Below, in pieces: positions 43,786 through 52,494 of a stretch of DNA of 64,000 nt (position 1 is the stretch's first letter; the number at the start of each line of letters is the position of its first letter). Under the pieces are notes generated by a model. That model worked only from the letters and a program-made list of their open reading frames with translations, was not told where the DNA came from and ran no database searches. The position numbers were made by a program, and so were the translations under genes. The DNA lies in NCBI GenBank assembly GCA_900546215.1, contig URCD01000001.1, positions 1 through 64,000 of the forward strand, given 5' to 3'. The stretch comes from an uncultured Eubacteriales bacterium (GTDB lineage: Bacteria > Bacillota > Clostridia > Lachnospirales > Anaerotignaceae).

Positions 43786-44208
43786 TTATTCTGCTGTCTG
43801 AAGATTGTAAAGCATTTCCATCAGCAGACCGGCATTTTTACTGCCAAGCATCTCGGTTATTTTATCCTGTACAGACTGCCATATTGGAATGGTTCTTTTT
43901 AGAAGATAACGTCCCTCACTGGTAACTGTAAGCTGGTTGTTGCGCTCTCCTTCTTCTGATATGTCCTGAATATATCCCATAGCTATTATGGACTTCAGGT
44001 TTCTAACAAGAGTGCTTCTTTCTAAGCCGATATGGTCGGCCAACTCAGTTGTTGTCGCCATACCGAGTTTATTAAGATTTATTATAATTGAGAACTGGTT
44101 GAGGGATATGCCTTCGTTTTTAAGGGCCTCGTCATACAGCTCGGTTACGGCTGACGCCGCACGGCGAAGCATTATACAGTAGCATATACTGTTTACGGGT
44201 TTTTTCAT
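43786..44208 (-). CDS. MarR family transcriptional regulator
   Basis: 140 residues from the ATG at 44208 (AGAGGTGATATT before it). Winged helix with MATTTELADHIGLERSTLVRNLKSIIAMGYI, flanked by dimerisation helices. It probably represses itself and the QueG-like gene 42 bases downstream, as near-identical palindromes precede both. Ligand unknown. Confidence 0.9.
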   Translation of the reverse strand: MKKPVNSICYCIMLRRAASAVTELYDEALKNEGISLNQFSIIINLNKLGMATTTELADHIGLERSTLVRNLKSIIAMGYIQDISEEGERNNQLTVTSEGRYLLKRTIPIWQSVQDKITEMLGSKNAGLLMEMLYNLQTAE

Positions 44209-44220
44209 AATATCACCTCT

Positions 44221-44232
44221 GTGTATATACAC
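44221..44232. promoter_or_regulatory. Palindrome upstream of marR, likely autoregulatory operator
   Basis: Perfect 12-base palindrome GTGTATATACAC, 13 bases before the marR start. Confidence 0.7.
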
Positions 44233-44266
44233 AAAATATCACATAATCTAAAACATGTCAAGGCGT

Positions 44267-44303
44267 TTAAAAAAGGTATGGCATTTATTTAATGCCATAC
44301 CTT
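44267..44303 (-). terminator. Terminator of the SDR gene
   Basis: Stem AAGGTATGGCATT / AATGCCATACCTT followed on the minus strand by TTTTTT, between the SDR gene and marR. Confidence 0.85.
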
Positions 44304-44406
44304 AAATATCGTCAAGCTTATATTTATCAGCCAACGGTTTTGCAGAAATACTTCCGGCATATTAACACACAAAATTATTTAATCAGTAATAACCAAGCAA
44401 TACCGT

Positions 44407-45186
44407 TTAAATGCTGGTATAGCCGCCGTCTATATATATTATCTGTCCCGTTGTATAGTTTGAAGCCTCCGACGCAAAATAAACAACCATTCCCGCAAGG
44501 TCGCAATCAGCGTTGCCGAAACGTTTAACAGGAATATGCCTGAACATTTCTTCTCTTGTTGCAGGATCCTCGAAAAGTACCTTTGTCATAGCTGTTTCAA
44601 AGAAGCCGGGCGCCACTGCGTTTACAGTAATTCCATACTGTGCCCATTCAACGGCAAGGGCCTTTGTCATCTGCATTACTGCTCCCTTAGCTGCAACATA
44701 GGAAACTATATTGGGACGTGCCACAACACGGGCATTAATGGACGAAATATTAATAATTTTTCCTTTTATTCCTTTTTCAATCATGTGCTTTCCTACAGCC
44801 TGACATGCAAGGAATACGCCTTTAAGCTGTACATCCTGCACCTTGTCCCAATCCTCTACTGTATATTCTATAGCGGGCTTTCTTATATTTACGCCTGCGC
44901 TGTTTACGAGGATATCAATATGTCCAAGTTTATCAATAACCTTTTCTACAAGAGCGTCAACGCCGTCCTTTGTTGAGATGTCAGCTGATATTCCATAGCA
45001 CTGTCCGCCGGTTTTTTCAGTGATACCGTTTGCCGCCTTGTCACAGTCAGCCTGATTACGGCTGGATACTACTGCTGCTGCGCCTGCTTCAACAAGCCCC
45101 TTGGCGATACCCTCTCCAAGCCCCTTGCTTCCTCCGATTACAAGCGCTACCTTACCTTTAAGTGAAAACATGTCCATAACACTCAT
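44407..45186 (-). CDS. SDR family NAD(P)-dependent oxidoreductase
   Basis: 259 residues, classical short-chain dehydrogenase. Cofactor motif VIGGSKGLGEG near residue 17, NSAGVN near 92, catalytic Ser and YVAAKG. Closest in form to gluconate 5-dehydrogenase and 3-oxoacyl-ACP reductase groups; the substrate cannot be settled. Starts after AGGAGG at 8-base spacing. Single-gene unit. Confidence 0.88.
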   Translation of the reverse strand: MSVMDMFSLKGKVALVIGGSKGLGEGIAKGLVEAGAAAVVSSRNQADCDKAANGITEKTGGQCYGISADISTKDGVDALVEKVIDKLGHIDILVNSAGVNIRKPAIEYTVEDWDKVQDVQLKGVFLACQAVGKHMIEKGIKGKIINISSINARVVARPNIVSYVAAKGAVMQMTKALAVEWAQYGITVNAVAPGFFETAMTKVLFEDPATREEMFRHIPVKRFGNADCDLAGMVVYFASEASNYTTGQIIYIDGGYTSI

Positions 45187-45316
45187 GATATAATCCTCCT
45201 TAATTTCGCTTATTGTTGAAATTTCCCTATTAATTATAACACATAGGCATATTGGTGTACATAATTAATTAATAACATAATTATATATAAGCAATTTTTG
45301 TGCCAAATATAAAACA

Positions 45317-45344
45317 GCCTAAATCCCATACTAGGGATTTAGGC
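45317..45344 (-). terminator. Terminator after the DUF4179 gene
   Basis: Perfect stem GCCTAAATCCC / GGGATTTAGGC, T-rich on the minus-strand side, 60 bases after the DUF4179 stop. Confidence 0.75.
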
Positions 45345-45406
45345 ATGTCTTTGTTTCAAGACTAATTTTGTTGTTAAAACAAAACTGATGTTTTGATTTC
45401 ACTACT

Positions 45407-46798
45407 TTAATCTAATGTAAATACATATTCGTCCGACAATATATAATGTGGAGAGGAAAGTGTGACGCTTCTATAGTCATTTAAATTAATTCTGTCATTT
45501 CCAAACGCCGCTTTCCACTGGCCGTTTTCATTTTCGGTCCAGCTGGCTGTTCCGCCGATATTTTTGCCGTTTATGATTCTAAATCCAATTTCAGATAAAT
45601 GTATATTGTCCTGCTTGTCAGTAGCAGTAAATTCGATGCCAATGCTTTCATCCCACTTTTCTGAACCTACTGTCATGTTAGTTATATTCAGGTCTGCATA
45701 CTTTAAGCTGACTTTTTTAGGAAAATCAATTGTCCCGTCCTTTTTAACCTTAAAGTTCAAAACTATATCCTCATTATCAAGAACCTCAACAACCGGAACA
45801 TGAAGCTCTGCCGCGGTTTTTTCTTCATCGGTAAATCCGTATGAACCAAGGTCGAAATAGAATTCCGTTCCGTCGCCTCCGTTGTAGCCGGCTGGTATTT
45901 CCTGTCCGCCGATAACGAGGTACGGCAGTATATCATCGCCATTTTCCTTTGCGGCGTACTGAATATATCCATATACCTGGGCAAATTCACTGTAGTTGAG
46001 AGAATACATCTTTATATAAAGGGTATCATCGTCCCATCTGGGAACCACTGTCAGCGAAATATTATTTCTCATGGCTGTTGGGCCTATTTGATCAATACTG
46101 TCATAGAATTCTATAGGCTTGAGCTTGACGTCAAAGGAAAGGTCTCCTATTGTAAGGTTTATTGGAAGGTTCACTCCGTATTCCTCTATGGTTTCAATCA
46201 AATCTGTTACTCTTACCGTGTTTGTCATCTCCGTCCGGCTGCCGCCGCCGTAATAATCAGGTGACTCACAGGCTTTACCGGCTACTATGACATCCGGAAC
46301 AATATTAAAGGACGGGCCAAATGGGCTTCCATTATCTGAAACTTTTATAAAAGATGATACACCGTTGTCGTCCAGCAATTTTTGAAGGTCATCGGCAGTT
46401 GCGTTGTATTTTATATCATCTTCTTTAATGAAATCCAGAGTTATTTTATATACTATATCCACATTAAAGTCAGATACATAGGCGTTTTCCAATGTGACTG
46501 TAACCTTTCCGTCCGTCTGGGTAACGGGGTCGCCGTCCATGGAATAAAGTATCCCTGAGGGAGCCCTTGTGGTGTCATTCTGTTCACTTATTGACATACC
46601 GGGAATAAATGAAAAGATTTTCTTTATAGCCGCCTGTGCCGAAGGGGAGTAGCTGACCGCGGTAACTGCTACGGCAAATGCCGCGGCCGCAACTGCCCAC
46701 CTTCTCCACATAACAGGCTTTTTAGCGGGCTCGTCAGCCTCTTCAATATAATTTGGGTCTATATTACCAAGTTCCTTATATAAATCTTCTTTTTTCAT
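45407..46798 (-). CDS. DUF4179 membrane protein, probable anti-sigma factor
   Basis: 463 residues. A cytoplasmic N-terminus of about 30 residues (MKKEDLYKELGNIDPNYIEEADEP) is followed by one membrane segment (WAVAAAAFAVAVTAV) and a large outer domain with beta-rich repeats. The form matches DUF4179 proteins, usually encoded right after an ECF sigma gene and thought to hold it inactive. The start overlaps the sigma gene stop by 4 bases. Confidence 0.83.
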   Translation of the reverse strand: MKKEDLYKELGNIDPNYIEEADEPAKKPVMWRRWAVAAAAFAVAVTAVSYSPSAQAAIKKIFSFIPGMSISEQNDTTRAPSGILYSMDGDPVTQTDGKVTVTLENAYVSDFNVDIVYKITLDFIKEDDIKYNATADDLQKLLDDNGVSSFIKVSDNGSPFGPSFNIVPDVIVAGKACESPDYYGGGSRTEMTNTVRVTDLIETIEEYGVNLPINLTIGDLSFDVKLKPIEFYDSIDQIGPTAMRNNISLTVVPRWDDDTLYIKMYSLNYSEFAQVYGYIQYAAKENGDDILPYLVIGGQEIPAGYNGGDGTEFYFDLGSYGFTDEEKTAAELHVPVVEVLDNEDIVLNFKVKKDGTIDFPKKVSLKYADLNITNMTVGSEKWDESIGIEFTATDKQDNIHLSEIGFRIINGKNIGGTASWTENENGQWKAAFGNDRINLNDYRSVTLSSPHYILSDEYVFTLD

Positions 46799-47349
46799 AT
46801 CTCAATTCCCTCCTTTTCCAAGTATTCTCTTAAGGCAGTCCTTGTTCTGAAAAGGGATGACTTCACTTTGCCCTGACTTATACCGTATCTTTTTGCAATA
46901 TCGGATATGGAATCAGAGTGCCAGTATCGCCTGACAAAGTAAATTCTCGCGTCCTTTTTAATGCCTGACAGAAATAAATTTATGGCTCGGGAAATCTCGC
47001 CTTTTTCATAATCTTGCTGCGCTGTCTGGGACGGTATCATTTCCTCAACCTCCGAAAGCAGCATATCAAACTGGGAATTTCTTTTTTGGGCCCTGTAATA
47101 TTCATAGCGGTTTAAAGCAGTTCTTCTGGCAAGCATACCGAGGTATGTTTTAAGAGGATTTGGCTCTGCGGGAGGTATGGTATTCCATGCCTTTAGATAG
47201 GTGTCATTTACCGCTTCCTCACTGTCCTGCCTGTTCTGTAGTATGTTCATTGATATTTTCCTGCAGTAGGATCCGTATTTGACATTGGTTTCTTCAATGG
47301 CGTTTTCCATGCGTCCGATATATAAATCAATTATTTGTTTGTCGGTCAT
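46795..47349 (-). CDS. ECF-type sigma-70 family factor
   Basis: 184 residues from the ATG at 47349; an ATG three codons earlier sits on top of the AAAGGA site. Region 2 (NILQNRQDSEEAVNDTYLKAWNTIPP... RRTALNRYEYYRAQKR) and region 4 (SISDIAKRYGISQGKVKSSLFRTRTALREYL) are clear. Paired with its DUF4179 partner. Targets not visible. Confidence 0.9.
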   Translation of the reverse strand: MTDKQIIDLYIGRMENAIEETNVKYGSYCRKISMNILQNRQDSEEAVNDTYLKAWNTIPPAEPNPLKTYLGMLARRTALNRYEYYRAQKRNSQFDMLLSEVEEMIPSQTAQQDYEKGEISRAINLFLSGIKKDARIYFVRRYWHSDSISDIAKRYGISQGKVKSSLFRTRTALREYLEKEGIEI

Positions 47350-47432
47350 TATTGTCATTCCTTTCTAAGGGCCCTTCACTAATAAATACAGGAAATGCCG
47401 GCGGAGGTTTCATTTATATACTAATTATATCG

Positions 47433-47460
47433 AAAAAATTCCGCGGATTATCCGCGGAAT
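47433..47460 (-). terminator. Terminator of the ModE-like gene
   Basis: Stem ATTCCGCGGA-TTA-TCCGCGGAAT followed by TTTTTT on the minus strand, about 60 bases after the ModE-like stop. Confidence 0.85.
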
Positions 47461-47522
47461 ATATAAAGCTGATTAAAGAATTTATCCTTTGACTTCAGGA
47501 AATCCTCAGCAAGAAGGTTGCT

Positions 47523-47894
47523 TTATAGTTCATTACCCAATTCAGATATGGGATAAAATGAAAATATATCTTTAATAATACGGTCAGAAGCATCCTCAAT
47601 TTCAGCGCAGTACTGCCTGTAGGCGGCCATCATTTTTTTAGCCTCATCGGTTACTTTAGCGCCGCCTCCGCTTTTTCCGCCGGTTGTGGAGCATAAAAGC
47701 TTAAACCCTAAATTTTTTTCGCATTCCTTAACAATTTTCCATGCCTTAGAATAGGCCATGTCCATACTGATAGCGGCTCTGCGGAGCGAGCCATATTCCT
47801 CTATCTGCTCCAAAAGGAGGCATATTCCCGGACCGAAGCACTTGTCCTCGGTATACAGATGTATTCTAATCTTAGCCTTAAGTTCCTTTTCCAT
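47523..47894 (-). CDS. ModE-like winged-helix regulator
   Basis: 123 residues, the DNA-binding domain of ModE alone: RIHLYTEDKCFGPGICLLLEQIEEYGSLRRAAISMDMAYSKAWKIV is the LysR-like winged helix of ModE, and CSTTGGKSGGGAKVTDEAKKMMAAYRQY the wing and dimer helix. The molybdate-binding MopB domains are absent, as in many Clostridia, so molybdate sensing is uncertain. It is divergent from yqeC with a ModE-like box between, and so probably controls the selenium/molybdenum genes and itself. Confidence 0.87.
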   Translation of the reverse strand: MEKELKAKIRIHLYTEDKCFGPGICLLLEQIEEYGSLRRAAISMDMAYSKAWKIVKECEKNLGFKLLCSTTGGKSGGGAKVTDEAKKMMAAYRQYCAEIEDASDRIIKDIFSFYPISELGNEL

Positions 47895-47914
47895 TGTAAA
47901 CCCTCCAAAAAAGT

Positions 47915-47937
47915 GTTATCCTTAGAATAATATAACG
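47915..47937. promoter_or_regulatory. ModE-like box between the modE-like gene and yqeC
   Basis: Read on the minus strand: CGTTAT, 12 bases, ATAAC (plus-strand GTTAT at 47915-47919 and ATAACG at 47932-47937). Known E. coli ModE sites have CGTTAT-N12-ATAACG. The same pattern occurs at 18654-18677. Confidence 0.65.
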
Positions 47938-47952
47938 GTGAGGTGTAGGCGT

Positions 47953-48624
47953 ATGCTTTCAGAAATTTTAAATATTAAACCCGGGCTTACCTCAATTATA
48001 GGAAGCGGCGGTAAAACAACGCTTATGTACAGTCTTGCCAAAGAACTGTCAGCGTCAAAAAAGGTCGTTATCTGCACCTTTACAAAAATTTATAAGCCTG
48101 AACATATTATAACACTTACAGACCCATCAGAGGAAGATATAAAAAATGCACTTTTGGCCAATAACTGTATATGTGTCGGAAAGTTATCCACAGAAGAAAA
48201 ATTAACAATGCCGGATATTCCTGTGGAAATTTTGCTGAAATACGCGGATTATGTAATTTCAGAGGCAGACGGGGCAAAGGGGCTGCCTTTAAAAGCCCAT
48301 AGGCATTATGAGCCGGTTATCCACAGAAAACCTGTGAATACAATTCAAGTTCTGGGGATAAGTGGCATAAATAAAAAAATTAAGGATGTCTGCCATAGGC
48401 CTGAAACATATGCGGAAATAGCCGGAGCGTCAATAAACGATAAAGTAACGCCTGAAATGGCCGCCCGTGTGGTCAAAAGGGAAGGTCTATGCGACACGCT
48501 TATAATAAACCAGGTGGAAAATGACGATAATATGAAGGACGCGGAAAAAATTGCCGCTTATTTGGACATACCGGTTTTTGCCGGAGAAATAAGGAAAGGG
48601 GATTTGATATGCTTGCGATTATAA
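47953..48624 (+). CDS. yqeC: YqeC, putative selenium-dependent hydroxylase cofactor protein
   Basis: 223 residues from the ATG at 47953 (GAGG at 8-base spacing). P-loop SIIGSGGKTTLMYSL near residue 18, then SEADGAKGLPLKAHRHYEPVI and a segment of GISGINKKI type, the signature of the YqeC family. It is found with SelD, YqeB and Mo hydroxylases and is believed to take part in making or inserting the labile selenium of the Mo centre. First gene of yqeC-yqeB-selD. Confidence 0.9.
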   Translation: MLSEILNIKPGLTSIIGSGGKTTLMYSLAKELSASKKVVICTFTKIYKPEHIITLTDPSEEDIKNALLANNCICVGKLSTEEKLTMPDIPVEILLKYADYVISEADGAKGLPLKAHRHYEPVIHRKPVNTIQVLGISGINKKIKDVCHRPETYAEIAGASINDKVTPEMAARVVKREGLCDTLIINQVENDDNMKDAEKIAAYLDIPVFAGEIRKGDLICLRL

Positions 48625-49394
48625 AAGGGGCTGGAGACATCGCTTCAGGAATAGCACTCAGGCTCAGGCACGCTAAATTTGATGTTGTTATGACAGACTT
48701 GAAAAAGCCTACGGCAATCAGACGTACCGTCTGTTTTTCTCAGGCAATAGTAAACGGAGAAACGGCTGTGGAGGATGTTAAAGCCGAAAAAGCCGATAAT
48801 ACGGACGATATACAGGATATTATAAACAGGGGAAACATTGCGGTTATAGCCGATGCAGAGGGAGAGTGTATAAAAAAGCTTAAACCCTATTTTCTGATAG
48901 ACGCTGTATTGGCAAAGAAAAACTTAGGAACGTCAATTGAGGACGCTCCGGTCGTTATAGGCGTGGGCCCAGGCTTTACCGCCGGTATTGACTGCGATGC
49001 TGTTATTGAAACCCAAAGGGGACACTATCTTGGCAGGGTTATATTAAAGGGAAGTGCTGCTGAGAATACGGGGGTTCCCGGAAATATAGGAGGATATACC
49101 ACCGAAAGAATAATTAGGGCGGCAAAAGACGGTATTTTTTCACCCGTCTGCGCCATAGGCGATATTGTGGAGGCCGGTCAGACTGTGGCATATGTTGATG
49201 ATGAGCCTGTTAAGAGCCAAATCGGCGGAGTGCTCAGAGGTATTCTGCCTAAGGGAACTCCTGTATTTAAAGGAATGAAAAGCGGCGACGTTGACCCGAG
49301 ATGTAAAATTGAACACTGCTGGTGCGTATCAGACAAGGCATTAGCTGTCGGCGGCGGGGTACTTGAGGCAATGCTTGCGCTGAAGGAGGATTGA
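48609..49394 (+). CDS. yqeB: YqeB, selenium-dependent molybdenum hydroxylase maturation protein
   Basis: 261 residues. IKGAGDIASGIALRLRHAKFDVVMTDL at the N-terminus looks like a nucleotide-binding fold. FSQAIVNGETAVEDV and VIGVGPGFTAGIDCDAVIETQRGH are characteristic of YqeB. The gene overlaps yqeC by 16 bases and selD follows after two bases, so the three are coupled. Biochemical step not established. Confidence 0.92.
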   Translation: MLAIIKGAGDIASGIALRLRHAKFDVVMTDLKKPTAIRRTVCFSQAIVNGETAVEDVKAEKADNTDDIQDIINRGNIAVIADAEGECIKKLKPYFLIDAVLAKKNLGTSIEDAPVVIGVGPGFTAGIDCDAVIETQRGHYLGRVILKGSAAENTGVPGNIGGYTTERIIRAAKDGIFSPVCAIGDIVEAGQTVAYVDDEPVKSQIGGVLRGILPKGTPVFKGMKSGDVDPRCKIEHCWCVSDKALAVGGGVLEAMLALKED

Positions 49395-49396
49395 AA

Positions 49397-50431
49397 ATGG
49401 ATGATATAAGGCTTACAAAGCTGGCTGACTGTGCTGGCTGCGGTGCAAAGGTAGGCGCCGGCGTGCTTGCAAAGCTTCTTGAGGATATAGAGGTGCTTGA
49501 TGACCCAAACCTGCTGGTTGGATTTGATAAAAGCGACGATGCATCAGTATATAAAATAAATAATGAGCAGGCCATTGTCCAGACTGTGGATTTCTTTCCT
49601 CCCATATGCGATGACCCATATATATTTGGACAGATTGCGGCTGCAAATGCCATGTCTGATATATACGCAATGGGCGGACAGCCTAAGCTTGCACTGAATA
49701 TAATGGCTGTTCCAACGTCTATGAACAAGGAGCATGTCCATGCAATCCTAAAGGGCGGATATGAGAAGGTTTACGAGGCCGGGGCGCTGATAACGGGAGG
49801 ACATTCTATTTATGACAAGGAACCAAAATATGGTCTTTCAGTGACTGGCTTTGTACATCCGGATAAAATAATTACAAACAGCGGAGCAAGGGAAGGCGAT
49901 GTGCTTATACTTACAAAGCCAATAGGAATCGGAATTATTACAACAGCCGCTAAGGCTGACATGGTATCTGAGGAAGGCCTGCAATTTGTGTATTGCCTTA
50001 TGTCAACGCTTAATAAGTCGGCGAGGGACATAATGGTCAAGTACAACGTGCATGCATGTACAGATGTGACAGGCTTCGGACTCATGGGGCATCTTTTGGA
50101 AATGGCGCAGGGTTCAGATAAAGCCGCTGTTGTTGATACAGAAAATATAGATTATATAAATGAGGCAAAGTTTTTAGCACAAAGTGGTATACTGCCGGAG
50201 GGACTTTACCGAAACAGGAGCTACGCGGAAGGATTTGTTGAACCTGGAAATATAAAGCTTTCAGTGCAGGACATGCTGTTTGATCCCCAGACCTCAGGAG
50301 GACTGCTTATCGCGGTTTCTCCAGAGGATGCGGATATGCTGTTCAATGAGCTGAAGGGAAGGGTGCCAAGCGCCCAAAGGATAGGACATATAGAAAATTA
50401 TAAGGGCGGAGCTAGGATTATTTTGAGATAA
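49397..50431 (+). CDS. selD: Selenide, water dikinase (SelD)
   Basis: 344 residues from the ATG at 49397 (AGGAGGA at 6-base spacing). Makes selenophosphate from selenide and ATP. The N-terminal loop reads DCAGCGAKVG: Cys15 and Lys18 match the catalytic Cys17 and Lys20 of E. coli SelD, while the second Cys of GCGCK is Ala. GFDKSDDASVY, TVDFFPP and GGHSIYD provide the metal and ATP sites. No selA, selB or selenoprotein is in the window; the neighbours yqeB and yqeC suggest selenophosphate is used for the Mo hydroxylases, as in genomes with orphan SelD. Confidence 0.95.
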   Translation: MDDIRLTKLADCAGCGAKVGAGVLAKLLEDIEVLDDPNLLVGFDKSDDASVYKINNEQAIVQTVDFFPPICDDPYIFGQIAAANAMSDIYAMGGQPKLALNIMAVPTSMNKEHVHAILKGGYEKVYEAGALITGGHSIYDKEPKYGLSVTGFVHPDKIITNSGAREGDVLILTKPIGIGIITTAAKADMVSEEGLQFVYCLMSTLNKSARDIMVKYNVHACTDVTGFGLMGHLLEMAQGSDKAAVVDTENIDYINEAKFLAQSGILPEGLYRNRSYAEGFVEPGNIKLSVQDMLFDPQTSGGLLIAVSPEDADMLFNELKGRVPSAQRIGHIENYKGGARIILR

Positions 50432-50491
50432 CTCTATTGTGTACAAACCTGTTTTGACGTATAATAAAGCGTTAAAGGGGGTTGAAAATGA

Positions 50492-51208
50492 GTGAAGGAA
50501 TATAAATTTGCAGTTAAAAAGGTTCTGCCTGTGCTGTTTTCATATATATTTATCGGAATCGCAAGCGGGCTTTTGCTTAGGGATGCGGGATACTCATTCA
50601 TTTGGGCGCTCCTTTCAGGAATGTTTGTATACGCCGGCTCCATGCAGATAGTTATGGTACCTCTTCTTGCAGCCAAAACCCCGATATGGCTTTTGGCTGT
50701 GATGACGCTGTTCATAAACGCACGGCATATTTTTTACGGAATTGGCTTTATAGATGAGTTTAAGGAAATAAAGAAGCGTTGTTTTTGGAAATATCCTTAT
50801 ATGATATTAACTGTAACGGATGAAACCTACTCAATACTTTGCTCACTTGACTGCCCAAAGGAATATGACAGGCTTAATGTGGAATTTTACATACTTTGCA
50901 CAACGCATATTTTATGGATAGTAAGCTGTACGCTTGGCTCCATTATTGGAAACGTAATACCGTTTGACACGACTGGCATAGATTTTTCGGCTACCGCATT
51001 TTTTATATGTATTGTAGTGGACCAATGGAAGCAGTTTAAATCCCATATCCCTGCTGTGACAGGGGCTGTAAGCGCCGCTGTATTCTATTTTATTTTAGGA
51101 GCTGAGAGCTTTCTTCTTCCTGCGCTTTCCATAAGCGCACTTGTCCTTGTTTTAATGAAGGACAGGGTCAGAGTGAAAATGATGAGGGGAGAGGTTGCAA
51201 ATGAATGA
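50492..51208 (+). CDS. azlC: AzlC family branched-chain amino acid permease
   Basis: 238 residues from the GTG at 50492 (AAAGGGGG upstream). Five to six membrane segments with the AzlC signature GLLLRDAGYSFIWALLSGMFVYAGSMQ and LFINARHIFYGI. With AzlD it forms a two-part exporter of branched-chain amino acids or analogues. 60 bases after selD; an internal promoter is not obvious. Confidence 0.88.
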   Translation: MKEYKFAVKKVLPVLFSYIFIGIASGLLLRDAGYSFIWALLSGMFVYAGSMQIVMVPLLAAKTPIWLLAVMTLFINARHIFYGIGFIDEFKEIKKRCFWKYPYMILTVTDETYSILCSLDCPKEYDRLNVEFYILCTTHILWIVSCTLGSIIGNVIPFDTTGIDFSATAFFICIVVDQWKQFKSHIPAVTGAVSAAVFYFILGAESFLLPALSISALVLVLMKDRVRVKMMRGEVANE

Positions 51209-51536
51209 CGCTGTATTCACGGCTTTATCTATAGCAGTAATAGCTTTAACGACATGGCTGTGCCGTGCATTTCCTTTTATATTATTTTCGGGGAAACGTA
51301 ATATACCGGAAACAATTTCCTACTTAGGAGGAGTGCTTCCGGCGGCTATTATGATAATTCTGGTAATATATTGTCTCAGAAATGTGGATCTTATAAATTA
51401 TCCGCACGGGCTTGCGGAAATTGTTTCTATAGCCGTTATTGTTTTTCTCCAATGGAAGAAGGGCAATACAATTCTTACCATAGTTGTGGGCACTGTTTTA
51501 TATATGACTTTAATACGAACTGTATTTCCGATATAA
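51201..51536 (+). CDS. azlD: AzlD family branched-chain amino acid transport partner
   Basis: 111 residues from the ATG at 51201, overlapping azlC by 8 bases. Four membrane segments, with WLCRAFPFILFSGKRNIPETISYLGGVLPAAIM, the usual AzlD core. Small partner of AzlC. Confidence 0.88.
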   Translation: MNDAVFTALSIAVIALTTWLCRAFPFILFSGKRNIPETISYLGGVLPAAIMIILVIYCLRNVDLINYPHGLAEIVSIAVIVFLQWKKGNTILTIVVGTVLYMTLIRTVFPI

Positions 51537-51570
51537 AATGGCCGAAGCATAAGCTTCGGCCATTTTTTTA
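51535..51570. terminator. Bidirectional terminator between azlD and the LDH-like gene
   Basis: AAAATGGCCGAAGC-ATAA-GCTTCGGCCATTTTTTT overlaps both stop codons. Confidence 0.9.
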
Positions 51571-52479
51571 GATTTCCAGCTTGCCAATGGTAACGGCTAG
51601 CTTCTCAGCTATAGTATCAAGCCTTGATTTTTGCTCGCCTATAAGCTGCGGCATTTCATAGCTTTTTATTCCATTGCATCCAACTGCCACAGGTACTCCG
51701 AAAGATACGCCGCTGTAGCCGTATTCTCCCTCAAGCACTGAGGAGCATTCAAGAACCTTGCCTGAGTCGGTCGCAACTGCCTCAATAAGCTCCTCAATGT
51801 TTATTGACGATGCCCAGCCTGATGTTCTTCCGCAGTCAAGGGCAGAAAACTGGACAAAAAAATTCGACGTAATGCTTTCAATTTCCTCTATCTGCTGGTC
51901 AGACAGGTTAAGAGGTTTTTTGCCGCATGTCATTTTATCATAGAGATTTATCTGCCCATTGCCGTGCTCGCCTATACAGAAGCCGTCAAGCTCCTTGAAA
52001 TCCCGTCCGGTAACCTTAGAGGCGGCCCACTTAAGGCGGTAGGTATCATTTCCGTTGAAACCTAAGATTTTTTTCCTGTCCCAGCCTAAAATTTTATATA
52101 TTACATAATTAAAAATGTCGACAGGATTTGTAGCATTAATGATTACGGCTTCTGAGCAATTGGCCTTTATCTGCTCGCAGATGGGCTTAACTATTTTCAT
52201 ATTATCACGGAGATATTCCATTCTGTCCTCAACCCTGCGTTCAGGAATGCTGGCGGTTATAAGAATTATGCCGCAGTCCGCCAAATCGCTGTAGCTTCCA
52301 AAGGAAATTTTTGTTTTAGAGGCGCTGTATACGGCCTGTCCCATATCCATTACGTGGTTTTTAACCAAATTTTCCTTTATATCCACCAGCTTTATTTCTT
52401 CCAGATAACCCTTCATCCCCGCGAGAAAAGCTGAAGTCGAGCCTAACAGCCCCGCACCTCCAATTACACCAAGTTTCAT
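51568..52479 (-). CDS. Lactate/malate dehydrogenase family enzyme, unusual substrate site
   Basis: 303 residues with the LDH/MDH fold. NAD motif VIGGAGLLGST; KLVDIKE binds ribose. Catalytic residues: Arg in the mobile loop (ASIPERRVEDRMEYL), Asp and Arg in GNDTYRLK, His in CIGEHGNG. The loop position that is Gln in LDH and Arg in MDH appears to be Glu here, so lactate or malate is doubtful. The gene is the last of the run ssnA, ygfK, nucleotidyltransferase, and a role in the same pathway is possible. Confidence 0.82.
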   Translation of the reverse strand: MKLGVIGGAGLLGSTSAFLAGMKGYLEEIKLVDIKENLVKNHVMDMGQAVYSASKTKISFGSYSDLADCGIILITASIPERRVEDRMEYLRDNMKIVKPICEQIKANCSEAVIINATNPVDIFNYVIYKILGWDRKKILGFNGNDTYRLKWAASKVTGRDFKELDGFCIGEHGNGQINLYDKMTCGKKPLNLSDQQIEEIESITSNFFVQFSALDCGRTSGWASSINIEELIEAVATDSGKVLECSSVLEGEYGYSGVSFGVPVAVGCNGIKSYEMPQLIGEQKSRLDTIAEKLAVTIGKLEI

Positions 52480-52494
52480 AGCTAAAACCTCCTT

